A stretch of 64,000 nt of DNA, taken from contig JAJIRX010000738.1 of the NCBI GenBank assembly GCA_023853785.1, forward strand, positions 1 to 64,000, read 5' to 3'. Below the pieces are notes generated by a model that worked only from the letters and a program-made list of their open reading frames with translations, searched no databases and was not told the DNA's origin. Of the stretch, positions 25,010 through 36,684 are shown piece after piece. Both the position numbers and the translations under genes were made by a program. Numbering within the stretch: position 1 is the first letter of the stretch; each line of letters opens with the position of its first letter. Origin of the DNA: Psilocybe azurescens. Taxonomy: Eukaryota > Basidiomycota > Agaricomycetes > Agaricales > Agrocybaceae.

Positions 25010-26260
25010 GAGAGAAACAGTAGTGCCGTTGACAGCCGCTTAAAATATAGAGGTTGTGTCCTGGTCAGATATGCTAGACATTTCTGCAAGGGTAATAATG
25101 ACAGTAATGAAGTCTGCGATAAGTTGCAGACAAGCAAACACATCAAATTTGATATCTCAGTAATGCGAATTTTCTGGATAAAATTACAGTGTAATACACC
25201 TTCTCGAAACACGAGGTTCCTCGACACAAATGAAAATATTGAAATATATAGAACACTTAGTGCTCTAAGATTTTGTATGATTATTTTTCCAATATATGTT
25301 TATCTTCGTAGATATTTATAGGCAATGAGGATCAAAACACGACTCAGAGTAGGTGATTTTGTCAAAATCTTAAGTCAACTTGTCAATAATTGCAGTTGGC
25401 AAAGACAATTTAAGTACGTTGTGCACGAATCTGTTCAAAAGTTTGGACAACACTGGTACTGGATGGTTGCAAGACAGATTTCATTCGCGGCACGGCAGTT
25501 GCAGGAGTACATCATGCCATGATGATGTTGTTGTTGTCTTCGTCACGCATCCCAGCAGCATGCAAGGCTTCTTCAAAGTTTACTGACTGAACATTCAACA
25601 TAGTACAAGGTGTCAAGTTCATGCCAAATTTTGGCCTTCAGGTAAAGTTCTGGTCCCTGGTCTCTAGAACAAATGAAGCGTTGTCGAAGAGACGAAACTA
25701 GGCCCGGCATATTTAGACTTGGCAGGAGTTGTCATGTCGACCCTTGATGCGCCTTTGTTCTTTTCAGTGACGTGACACGTTACTGTTATGGTTCGCGTGT
25801 GGCGTTTCTCAGGCGGACAATGACCAGAACAATGAAATCTTTTGTCCTCTACGGGCCTTGGAACGAAACGAGGCTGATGCCACCGGCTCTGACAAAATGT
25901 ACTCGTAAGACCGAGAGGCTATATAAGTACAATAGCCTTTGCAATTTCCCTGACAATTTATTCTACTCACCTTCTCCGACAGGTTCAACTGCGAGCGCGA
26001 ATCGACTTCCTCGGTTCTTCTCTCCTTCCCACTTTCTTTTTTATTCATTACTGCCTGGTGCTGGTCTACGGTCTTCTTTAATCTCTTCAAGGCCTTTCAG
26101 ATATATCTTCTCTACCGCTTTGATAGCGACATCTTTCTCTGAGCCGCTGTTGATACCATCGCTAACGACCTAAATTCACGATCCTGCAACCGCATCTTAC
26201 TTAACGCGCAACTTAGACACTTCAGAAACGAGTCTCATCAAAAACAGCTAGCCTTATATA
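25010..26260. other. Intergenic region and 5' leader of the DUF7598-like gene
   Basis: AT-rich, no gene seen at 25010-25770. The stretch at about 25960-26130 is pyrimidine-rich (CT tracts), as is usual just upstream of transcription starts in basidiomycetes, and probably belongs to the promoter or leader of the gene starting at 26261. Confidence 0.4.
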
Positions 26261-27270
26261 ATGCTTCCCCCCCGTGCTTGTGCGTTCTATGTCCTTTTTT
26301 TTTTAACCGGGGCGCGCTGACCTTTTCTTTGTATAGACGTTTTCATCGGTCTCAATGGCATCCGTATCCTCAGTATCATCGCCTTGTTGCTGGTTTTCTC
26401 CAGTAATATTGTTACACTTGCAAATGATGTCAAAGCTGTCAACCGCTACATGGCTGCAGGCAAACAGGCGGATAACACCGCTTCGAATTCGACAACAACT
26501 GAGATGCTGAATATGAATATGGATTACATTTTGTACGTCTCTTGTGCCCATTTCTCATCCATAAATTCATGTTTGTGTATGTTAAGGGGAAGCACTGTAC
26601 CCAATCAACCCGCGGGAGTGTTCTGGGCGGTCTTGAACAGGTTGTTCATTATTTTCCAGACAGTAGTTCTTATTCTCTCTGAGTTCGGTTTCCCTGCTAA
26701 GTTCTTCAACCGTTACTTCCCTATACTCGGCAAGGACTTCGGTCTCGGTGCTCTGGGCCTAATTCAAATGCTGTAAGTTTGTCTCTCGGTGTTTCTCCCA
26801 CGAGTGATATGTTTATTCCACTTTCTTTTTCCTTTGTCAGGATTGGTGCTGCCGTTCTTTCCCATCACGTCGACACATTCACCCTCGTCTCTGCCTTCTT
26901 CCTCTTCGCGATAGGGTGCCTCAACGTCTTCGCTGGACTAATCTTCAGAGAATCCGCAAAGATGAAGCGTTCCATCACATCGTGGCGCGAGCAGGCGAAG
27001 AGCGCTATTCCGACACACATTGGCCCCGTAAAGATCGCGCCCTTCGCGTCGTCTGTCATATCGAGTCCTCCGTCCTTTGTGTCGAACCTGTACACTGGGT
27101 CTAGCGACGATTCCACTCACAAGCCTGCGGCGGAGAAGGATTCTAAATTCGCAGGATTCGGCTTTGGGAGACAGGGCGAGAAGCAGGCGGGATTGAAAGG
27201 TTATTTGATTTCCAAGCCTGTGGAGTCGCTTCCCCGGTACATGCCCAAATCTTCCGGAGGTTCCCTCTGA
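26261..27270 (+). CDS. Four-helix membrane protein, DUF7598-like
   Basis: Predicted multi-pass membrane protein of a fungal family of unknown function. Helices: VFIGLNGIRILSIIALLLVF, VFWAVLNRLFIIFQTVVLIL, GLGALGLIQMLIGAAVLS and FTLVSAFFLFAIGCLNVFAG. A soluble Ser/Pro-rich tail (from about 26990) ends YMPKSSGGSL. Exons 26261-26290, 26337-26532, 26587-26772 and 26841-27270, with introns of 46, 54 and 68 nt. The C7 run at 26267-26273 is one base short: with eight C the first exon reads MLPPPCLCVLY and joins exon 2 in frame. The assignment to DUF7598 rests on recalled resemblance of the first and second helices and is less certain than the topology. Confidence 0.75.
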
Positions 27271-28719
27271 GCGTCTGCGTTGAACAGATCATCAGTCGAG
27301 TACTCAGGACTGTTGGGCCGGCTTCGTCTGATGGTCACATCGTGTTTTCATTTCATTCCCAGCACTCTCCGGATCTCCCATGCACTTGACTCAAACTAAT
27401 GACTTGCGTTCCTGCGTTCTCTTCCCAAAGTTTCTGCATTCTCCACTCTGTACTACTCCCACGACACTTGCACACAGAACAATCACACGAGCAAATATGG
27501 ACAGTACCCTCGCTATATTCATGACCCCTACTCCCCTACATTCTTGCATTTCGCGGACCATAATTGCTACTAGTTTATGCTCCTCTCACGTCCATTACTA
27601 TTGCACATCCCAGACTTTTGTATATCCGGATCTTGTCTCAACGAGGCCAACACTCCTTAATTTAGTGTATTTTTAGTTGCTCTATTAACCACTGTATCTA
27701 CCACCCGTCATGTTGGTTTCAATGGACATTCCATTTTTGTAGAATTTCCTGAATCCCCCATCTACGCTTCGCGAAAACTACGGAAATACTTACAAACCTC
27801 GACTCCTCAGTCGCGGCTTGACAACGAAGAAAGAACATGGGAGATTGATCAACGATTTGTTTTCCCGGGTATGTGGTCTTCCTCATGATCATCTTCACGA
27901 AGTCTTGACCTGTCTCGACTGGCTGAATTCTGTGACGGCTGGAGTACGCAGCTGACCCAGATATAACGAAAGACACTTATGTTTTATATATCCTGATTTG
28001 ATCCTGACTTCTGCTCGATTATATACCTGGGAAATCACTGGGAGCTTCCGGTTGTCCATTCAGTAAGGATATTCCTCGAAGTTGATTTTGAACTTACACT
28101 AGATCGCGGTGAATGCCCTATTTTTGAGTGAACTTCGTACAAAATGACGCCTCTTGGCGCCATTTATAATTCCCACTCCAGAGCAAACACGCCCCAGCCA
28201 GCCGGTGGGATATATGCGCCTTTGTTTTGATCAGTGCACGGGTGACGGATGAAGTAGTGTCAAAACATAGCTTCTTCTCTGCATACATAGTTCCTTATAT
28301 CAGTTTAGCCAGGACTCGTAAAAGTAATTGATCCACGGAGTGACTGTGCCAGAGAACCATAATGCTGCCATACGTGAGCTGAAATCGCTCACAGCTGACG
28401 CCATCTCTTCAAGTTCCATCCAGCGTTAAATTTGGCAGCTCTTCGTTGCAGGATTCCTGTGGCCACCGGTCACCGCAACCCCCAGCCCTCAGGACAGTTC
28501 AAGTGCTGCAACCTCTTTTCCCAAATATTCTCCTTTATCTCGACCGGTCGTTGATTGATTATTGTCAATTCAAGATTGCGCCTACTTGCGCGATTCGAGG
28601 CCTTGAAGGTAAACAAAGACTTGTAAAACGATACTGCAGCTATTGACGATGAGGCACTTCCATATCCCCAAGGTAATACGGTCACCCACGACGGAATCCG
28701 ACGACCATCTACGAGCGAA
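27271..28719. other. Intergenic region
   Basis: 3' region of the DUF7598-like gene and upstream region of the next gene. A minus-strand frame at 27719-27976 is open for 85 codons but shows no family resemblance and no supporting splice signals. No repeats were noticed. Confidence 0.4.
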
Positions 28720-31532
28720 ATGAATTCAAAGCGAGCTAGGTTGCCTGTCGTGCACAAGCTGAGCCTATCCCCCATTTATGGAGCAGCTGGCCCGAACAAC
28801 GCCGAGCAATTAGTCAATGATGTCGATTATGCCGAACTAGGCTCTAGCGTCCCTCTTCCTCCTCAGTCCCAAACAAAACGGTGGCGACTGCTGCTGGGAA
28901 CCTCCTCATTGACGAGGTATCTGAAATCTCTGGGGGCAATCAAGAACGTAGACTCTAACGTTACCCCAAGCGAGCCTTCGCGTTCTCATCACAACGAGCG
29001 CGGTCCGGGGACAAAAGGACTCGCGCCTGTGCAGAATCAACGAAGTGGATCACTTTCACGACCTTTTCACATAAGACTTGACGTCGATAATTGCTCCTAT
29101 TCGCGCGACGCTGTTGGAGCGAACCCCAACCCTAAAAGTAGCCCGACATACTTCGACGGCCATCGAACCTGCAGCCCGGACGAATACAGACGCTCAACAT
29201 CGAGCTCTACCAGACAGATTCTGAACAGAGTGCCGGAAGAAATGGAAGCGTCGCCATCTGATGCCGATGCGCAAGAACGCCAGAGCACAAATGGTGATCG
29301 GGAAAACGACAATAACGGCGCTCATCGATATTACGGCTCAGTAGGATATGGGTCAGCTGCCCCCACGACTTTGGGTGCTGGTTCTAGACACGCTGAAGGA
29401 GTGTTAGCTGATCAAGAGGATGAGGACAGTGACCTGAGTGAAGAGGAAGAGGAATGGTTTTAGACGAGGAACTTGCCAGGGAGGGTTTATACCGCGGTGC
29501 GAATACTTTATACACCCCCGAATAACGCGCATATATTCACGTTCATTACAGGGAACTACAAAAATCTCATCGCTTTGTATACCCTGGTACCTTTTTCCAC
29601 GATTCTTGCTTTTGTGTTTCTAGCTCTCCTTCCTATCCTTGCTTTCAGGAGCTCGACGCCTTCGCCATTCCCTTACCCTCCATATCTCCCATTCCCACTA
29701 CCAGAACTGCTCACATCTACAGCTCTCTGGTCTTTATCATACCTGCTTCGAGATTTTCTCTATGCCATATCCTCCTCCAGTGCCAGTGTGCTGCCAGTAC
29801 CATCTCATCGATTCCCAACATTAATTCCGATATTGACGTCCATTTTGTCGGCATTACTGCAAAGTGCATCATCTCTTTTCTTTCGACAACTCGCCATACC
29901 GATCCTACTTATACCCTACTACTCCACCGAGCATTTGGATCTTAATGCACAAGTTTTCGAAGGCCATGTTGCGGATCTGCATAAACGTCATTTCCCAACC
30001 TGGCAGAATGATGCATTCAGACGGGTGTGGTGGGTTGCTCTAGGATGGGCAGCAGCTGAGGCGGTGGTGGGCATAAAGCAAGGGTACGAGAGCATCGCTC
30101 TCTACAAGGATGTCCTTGTCACGGCCAAAATACATCCCGCGAATAAAGTGGAATCTATGGCTTTAAGAGGCGATGAGGAAGACCAATCTGGTAGGGCTGC
30201 GAATCACACCCCAGTTGCGAAATATAGAGCTGTTACACCCGCACAGTCACATCTTGCTGAAGAAGAAGACTCGAATCCAACGCCTACTCAAAGGGGATCG
30301 GCAAGACTCTTTCATAGGCAATTCCAACTCCCAAAATTCCCCTACTGCGGCTCGGCCAATCAAGCGGACTCTTTCTGATTCTCTATCGTCTGTGATCTCT
30401 GGCTCTCATTCCCAATATGGTGACCATCATCTGTCGTCTGTCGCATATGGGGAGCGGGAACCTCTATTGAAGGTCGACATCCATTCCGGGATCTTGACTC
30501 AGCATCCATTAAACGGAGGTAGCCGACTATCGGTAGAGGATGAAGTCGAGAGGGATCTGGACCAGCTGCTGGCGTGTAAAAGCAGAGAAGAGCTTGAGGA
30601 AGTTTATGGTATTCCTGTTATTGTGCGTTTTGCTTGCGCTTCTTTACGCTATGGAGTCTGATTTCTCTTTTTGTACAGCGCATTCCGGTGTTTATTTCCT
30701 GCCTCCATCGGATTAACTCCATTCTCTCGTCCTTGGGCATTTGTTTGCTCCTAACAGCTGCGTATATGCGCTCAACATTTGCGTATACACATTCTTCAAC
30801 AGGCGACAGTGTTTCTGTTTTTCCGAGTACCGATCAATACCCACCTTCTAATCGGCCATTGGCGTATACCATCCCACCTATTCTGATTGTACAGGCCTTG
30901 ATGTCGATGATGCACACCCCGTGGATTCTTCCCCGCATAGGCATCCATACGTTTGTGTATGTGGAATTGTTGATCTCTCTCGGGCTTTTCTTTGGTGGGT
31001 TAGGGGATATGGGAGGTGCTGACATAGTCCCAGTCTTGGTGTGTCGTATTTCATTGTTTCTGTCTTACTGTGGGATGTTTTTGGCTCGCTTTCTGTTGGT
31101 TTGCTTATCGGGTCCTATACTTTATGGCTTTTTTTCCCATTCATTCACGAATTACTTTGGTTTGTTTTTTCCTCGTTATTCAAACGTAGTTGTATTAGTA
31201 CTCAGTGCGAATTTGAGGTTGATGTTGTTACCAAGCTTTCCGCTGCTTCCCGTCTCATGAGTACGCTTCTCTCTCTCATGATAGTGTGTAATGAAACATT
31301 TTCACCAGTATCAGGAACGGCATCAAGCGGCGGTTGCTGCACTCAATACGGCGTATTGTTGATGACGTCATCATGTGTTCCTGCTGACAGAGAGTTTCTC
31401 TCGACCAATGACTTTCATTTGAAGATCTCTGCTGACAGACACTTGGAGGCGTTTTGTAAAATGCGGGAACATGCCGTGAACAGCTGGATTCGACGCGGCG
31501 GCGGCTCAATCACAGCTACAAATAGAGTCTGA
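28720..31532 (+). CDS. Conserved multi-pass membrane protein, function unknown
   Basis: The N-terminal 240 residues are polar and disordered, ending in an acidic DLSEEEEEWF stretch. A membrane part follows: NLIALYTLVPFSTILAFVFL, LLTSTALWSLSYLLRDFLYA, ILTSILSALLQSASSLFF, WWVALGWAAAEAVVGIKQGY, RINSILSSLGICLLLTAAYM, IPPILIVQALMSMM and FVYVELLISLGLFFGGLG. A soluble loop ending LDQLLACKSREELEEVYGIP precedes the fifth helix. One intron is clear (30623-30678). Frame slips: T4 at 29458-29461 (one short, producing a TAG), near 29509 (one extra) and AAA 30290-30292 (one extra). The 3' end is uncertain: after a probable donor near 31260 and acceptor at 31309-31310 the frame stays open to 31532. I do not recognise the family; the layout suggests an endomembrane protein. 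Confidence 0.6.
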
Positions 31533-31584
31533 GATACATCCCAGATATCTTCATTCCCAACCACCACCGAATCGAAATAACAAA

Positions 31585-32777
31585 ATGGCATCTCATGTTG
31601 TTAAACGTGTCTTAGTTGTTGCTGGTAAGCCTTACTGCAACGAGTTTAGATGGAGTGCTGGTCAAGCTTGAAACTGTGCTGATTCAAGCTCTTTAGGAGC
31701 TGGAAATCCTGCTGGTACTGGCGCAGCCACAGCGTCAGTCAGACTGGTTATATCCAGCAGTAGGCTTTGTTCTGACGAAATAGCATTCTAGGCGGCTGTT
31801 CGCGAAGAACGGCTACAGTGTTGCACTCATTGGTCGAGAAGGATCCAAGGGTGCTAACACGTTAATTGAAGAAATTAACCAAGGAGGCGGTCAAGTATGT
31901 TTACCCATTGACTCTGCGTTCGTCGAAGATACCTAATTATATCATGGAATTATAGGCCAAATCTTTTGCTATTCCATCGTATTCGCATGATGATATGGCT
32001 TCAGCGTGGTCTTCAATCCATGCCCACTTTCCCAAACCGCAATATGCCGTCCGCGCAGCTGTTTACAATGTCGGATCTGGAGTATGGAAGCCTTTCCTCG
32101 ACATAACATCCCAGGATGTCCAGAGCTGTCTGCAAGCCAATGTTGCAGGCGCGTTTTCGTTCTCCCGTGGAGCGATACTCGCGTTCAAGGACAACGACAT
32201 TGAAGAGCCAAACGGAAAACGCGGCTCGTTGATCTTCACGGGCGCTACTGCAAGCACACGGGGTAACGTTGTTACTAGCGCGTTTGCAGCAGCCAAATTC
32301 GGGACGAGGGCGCTATCGCAGAGCTTGGCGAAGGAGTTTGGAAAAGAGAATATTCATGTCGCACATGTGGGTCCTTTATTTGTCTAACCACAGACTTTGA
32401 ACTTTAATATTCATCCTCTGTATAATAGGTTATCATTGACGGAGGTATGTTGTACAACGTGTATAAATTTTCTAATTCTAATTTCGCACGAAGTGATCGC
32501 ACTCGATCCAAACCGCAGACCCAGAAGCAATCAAGGACTCACGTATCAAACCAAATAGCATTGCCTCTGTAAGCCAGATTTCTTATCCTTGATGTTTATA
32601 GAATGATCCTCAATAAATTTTACGATCCTTATTCTCAGTCGTATCTCTATCTTGCTAATCAAGACCGGTCTGCATGGACATGGGAGCTTGATCGTGAGTC
32701 CTTTCACTGCATGTTTTGAATTGGCTAGTAGGCTCACTGAGAAACTTTCAGTGCGCTCTGCTCACGAAAAATGGTGA
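31585..32777 (+). CDS. Short-chain dehydrogenase/reductase with Phe for the catalytic Tyr
   Basis: Rossmann-fold NAD(P) oxidoreductase, about 250 residues, eight exons. The start is MASHVVKRVLVVAG at 31585. The glycine-rich loop reads GAGNPAGTGAATA, followed by KNGYSVALIGREGSKG. The active-site region is LIFTGATASTRGNVVTSAF then AAAKFGTRALSQSL: the Lys of YxxxK is present but Phe stands where Tyr is expected. Some fungal SDRs of this type share that change. The C-terminus reads SSYLYLANQDRSAWTWELD then LRSAHEKW. Introns: 31625-31696, 31734-31791, 31895-31955, 32367-32428, 32445-32493, 32569-32638 and 32694-32751; one exon (32429-32444) is only 16 nt. The AAA at 32510-32512 is one base short (ALDPK to TADPEAIKD). 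The substrate cannot be inferred. Confidence 0.85.
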
Positions 32778-34532
32778 AATATTTAATTGCAGTGTCTCTG
32801 CAGTGATCGCACTTGACAGTCCGAGTCAAATGCTGAGTTTCGACCCTGTTGCAAACTTCTTCAAGTTGTGGAGTAGGTAGAAGAAATTTATATGTTGCGT
32901 GCGTCTCTGGCAGATTTTCTGTTTGATAAACCTCGGTCAGTGAGATTGTGGGTTAACCCCAAATGGCGCACACGATATATACTAATCGACGCTTGACCGT
33001 CTTGAAAGGTAGGCCTCGATATAGTGTTCCCCGCCAATGTTAGGGTACTGATATATTCAGACATCCCAATACTTAGTGTGGTTAACGTGTTATACCGACT
33101 CTGGCACTATTTCCCCCTCGCTGATCCGGACTCGGTTGTCCAAAATGTACTCCTAGTTCGGCTTTCAAAAACTTCTGGAACAAGTATGTACATAGTCAAA
33201 GAATTTGTACTGAGAGGGTTCCCGTCAGATCTCCCGAAATTATTGGCGTCTACCCCACTTGTCTAAAATCAATAGTAAGTCTTCGTTAATTAACTGCTTT
33301 TGCACGGAATGGAATTTTATTCCGAATAGACCTTGCCCAATCCGCAGGTGGTCGAATTCAAACAACATCAATTCGATGAGTTTGACGGCTACCTGTCTTC
33401 ACATCTGGACGTATACGTTTCAAACCAGGATCTGTTTAATTATCCACTCTTCTGATGTGGCAATGCGCACCACGACGCGTTACAAATGTAGTGCTAAATA
33501 GCTACTACTGCATTTTAACAGAGGCTCGCAGACGCGTAGATGCTGAGTCCCTTCAAATTTCAGGTCAACAGAGCCACAGCAGCAGTCTTCCCCGGACATC
33601 TACAGAGATATCTAAATGCAATCTTCGAATTTCTCAACGATCCTAGAAGAGTAGGACTGTACTTCCTGAGGAAGGCAATTTATGCTGAAGCTGCGTATTT
33701 TGCCCTGACACGCTTTCGCGAGTCCTGGTACCTGTTACCCAGATACTTGTCGGTATATTTTATGAAATTCGTCGAAAGTTTCCTACAAGATGGTGGCACC
33801 GCCGAAAAACATGGAAGAATACAGAAAGGAACCTTTATCACACGGTTGAAGGTTCACACATTGCTCATTTAAAACAAAAGAAGCTTCCCGAAGATCTGTT
33901 GAGCAGTGCCATCTAGAACAGTCGGAAGAGTTGATTCATTTGACATGCACAACCCAGCTCGGTCCACTAGCAAATGAGCCTAGATACTCATCGCTTTTGA
34001 GAGAGGCCTGGGAGGCGAGTATGGAATATCTTGCCCTTAATGGAGAATGTGCTGTACTGTGGTAGCCTTTCAGGGGAGTGTGTAGCTGTAGCTTGTCCAT
34101 TCGGATTTGTGATTACCATATATTTTCTACCTCTTTAAACGCTCATTTTTAAAGACAGGCTTTGACACACATTCCACGGACAGAATTATGCCAGTGTATG
34201 TAACAGACAGCGGAGATTGGCAATTAAAGTTAAGCGCCTGAGTGAGAAGTACTTAACCCTAGAACGTTTCCTGAGTTTACATGTCTCACAAGCTGCAGTA
34301 TCAAACATCAGCTCGCTTGGTCTTAGCGGTCACTTACATACGTATCACGGAAACGTTTTGTGGTGGCAGGTCGAGAATCTCGAGCCAGTCGCGTTGGCAT
34401 CAGCACAAATGGAATAACGATCACGTGCAAAATTGATGGTTGGGACAGTGACCCTCGTCGCTCGAGGACGTGCCCTTGAACTTTGATTCCAACTTTCACG
34501 GTCGTTTCTCAAATTCGCAGGGCTGGGGTCCA
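32778..34532. other. Degenerate, gene-poor stretch
   Basis: Several coding-like islands on the + strand (about 33100-33270, 33350-33460 with QFDEFDGYLSSHLDVYVSNQ, and 33540-33872) are separated by stops and frame changes. They could be one decayed gene, but no family is recognisable. No repeats or mobile-element ends were seen. Confidence 0.35.
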
Positions 34533-35711
34533 ATGCTCTTTCTTACCGTTATTTTTTCCTTCTGCTACCTTCTTTTTCAATCTGTAGACTTTGGTCATGC
34601 CTACATACCCGCGTCTCCCACGAATACCTCTGCCGACTTTGCAGTCGGAAAGTTAAACGTTACAGACGCCTCTATTCTTCGCATGGAATGGTTTCCGTCA
34701 GGGTGGGGTGATTTATATCCTCTGCTTCCGGAGATATCTTTCAATGCTCAACAGTAAATAACAGCTCGTTTTCCACGCATCTCTCCTATGAGTTAGCAGG
34801 CAAGGGCAGCACGGGAAATAGCACAGTTAGCGATATTTCCTTTCTTAACATCTGTTTAGTCGCCTTAAATTTCTTCAGGGTGCCCTAGTTTACTTCTCAG
34901 AAGATATGGTGGACGATACCACAGCACCAAGTTAGTTATAATTAAGCCATCGATCTTTTCAACTATGTGGAAAATGGCCTATTTACAATCGTCGCAATGC
35001 AGCCCCAACTCCATGGATAGCTTTGATCTCATGCGACAGAAACGTCACTAACTCATCAATGGAAACCAGTATTTTCGATTTGGCTCGAAGCAAAGGTGCC
35101 GTTTCAGCAGTCAGTTTTGGCCGTTCACTTGGGCTTCGTTCGTTCTTTAGTAACCAATTATACAGTTATTATACTCCGTGTTCTCCCAGGCATGTATCAT
35201 AAATTCAGAGTACTCTGACTCAGCTACATTCAATCACGTATTCGACGTATTCGCTGCCCAAACTAGCGCAGCTTCGCACCTCGTTGTCTTCCAGTTCGAT
35301 CAGCTTAGCGGAGATAGAAAACTGTCTGACTACGACTCCCAGATGCTGAATGATTCTGCCGCTGATATTACACTGTCAATCAAAGAGGGCAGTCCTGTCG
35401 CGAATGGATTTCTGCTTGCTTCATTATCGGGACTTAATTCAACGGATGATGCAAGCACAGGAGTCATAACGCCATCTTTGTCTTCATCGTCTTCACCGCT
35501 GCCTTCTTCTGCACTCTCATCTTCTTCGCCCTCTCCTTCAACAACAAGCGGAACGAGCTTGAGCGCCGGGCTTAGTAGCGGCACTTTGAGTCTAGTCTTG
35601 ACAACGTAAGTTTTCCTCTTGCTAGTTCCACGCCTTACTTGTCTTTCTGACTCGGGTTTATTTAGAATCATATTATACCGTTGGATTCTTCCCTGTTACT
35701 ATCCGATCTGA
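34533..35711 (+). CDS. PA-domain secretory protein, RING part apparently missing
   Basis: A signal peptide (MLFLTVIFSFCYLLFQSVDF, start 34533) is followed by a lumenal region that resembles the protease-associated (PA) domain of Agaricomycete PA-TM-RING proteins. Visible pieces are GALVYFSEDMVDDTTAP, TPWIALISCDRNVTNSSMET, IFDLARSKGAVSA and YSVFSQACIINSEYSDSAT. A long Ser-rich linker follows (about 35455-35570). Plausible introns lie at 34830-34880, 34933-34990 and 35111-35164. In full-length relatives a transmembrane helix and a RING-H2 domain follow; here the sequence ends soon after ILYRWILPCYYPI and no Cys/His cluster is seen downstream. One base appears missing near 34750 (SFNA to STVNNSS). 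It is either a truncated copy or a decaying gene. Confidence 0.5.
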
Positions 35712-36684
35712 TTGAAAGACGCGAATAATTTTATGTCTTGATGTACCTGTATCCATTTCCCAAGCTTTTCATATGCATCATAGACGCTACTAGCCCAAGC
35801 AGCTCTACAGAGACTTCTCCATCTGATTTCACTTTTGGATCTATCTCTGTTCGTGTCGTTCACCGTTCATGCAGATGAGATGATCAGCCTTGACTTTGAG
35901 CATAAAATCGTTGATTTATCCTCCAAGTCATTGGAACAATTCCATCTTCTTCTCATGAACGATAAGTAACTACTGTAAGGCTCTCTAAGAGGGTGTCACG
36001 GCCTGGTACGGGCCCTTAAACCTCAAAAATCGACCTGTTTATATTCACTGGGCGCCTGCTTTACATTCTCCGACGTGGCCTCCATTTGTGAAATGCTCTC
36101 GACCGTTGGTTCTAACACATTGGAGTGTTTGGATGTTACAGTCAATGTGTCAATGTGCGACATTTATGGTCCGGAGGTGGTCCTGGAATCGCTCTGGGGC
36201 AAGCTTTGTGCGGAGATCATCCATACAATGGCTGGTTCGGGGTCCAATGTCAAGATAGAGATGTCATGTCTCTATAAATTCTGTCTAAGGAAACAGATGA
36301 ATATTGGAAAGTAATTCGTTGTGGATGACCTCCGTGGAAGACTCGCCTCGTTGGAAAATAATCTACGTTTCAAGTTATTTCGGATTCATTCAAGGTGTAA
36401 TGCTTACTAACTACAATCATGGAATCAAAAACTAATCAGCTTTTAGGCCGAACTCACGGGTTCATTATCGCGGACTCGGTTAGAAATGAGGTTCTAATTT
36501 CTGGTTCGTTCTTGCAATCTTGATGTGCTAATGCTCGGTTTCACGACTCGGTTGCGTAGACTCCATATATCTACTTAACAATTTACTATCGTCCTTGAGG
36601 CTAGCACTCTTGAAGCGGTACATAGACTCACATGGACGTCCATCGGACCCACAGTATCAATATTCTACGGTGTTATTTACGGAG
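35712..36684. other. Intergenic, no gene seen
   Basis: About 1 kb between the PA-domain gene and the convergent sugar transporter. A 79-codon frame at 36075-36314 (+) has coding-like composition but no recognisable family. No RING motif, repeat or RNA gene was found. Confidence 0.4.
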
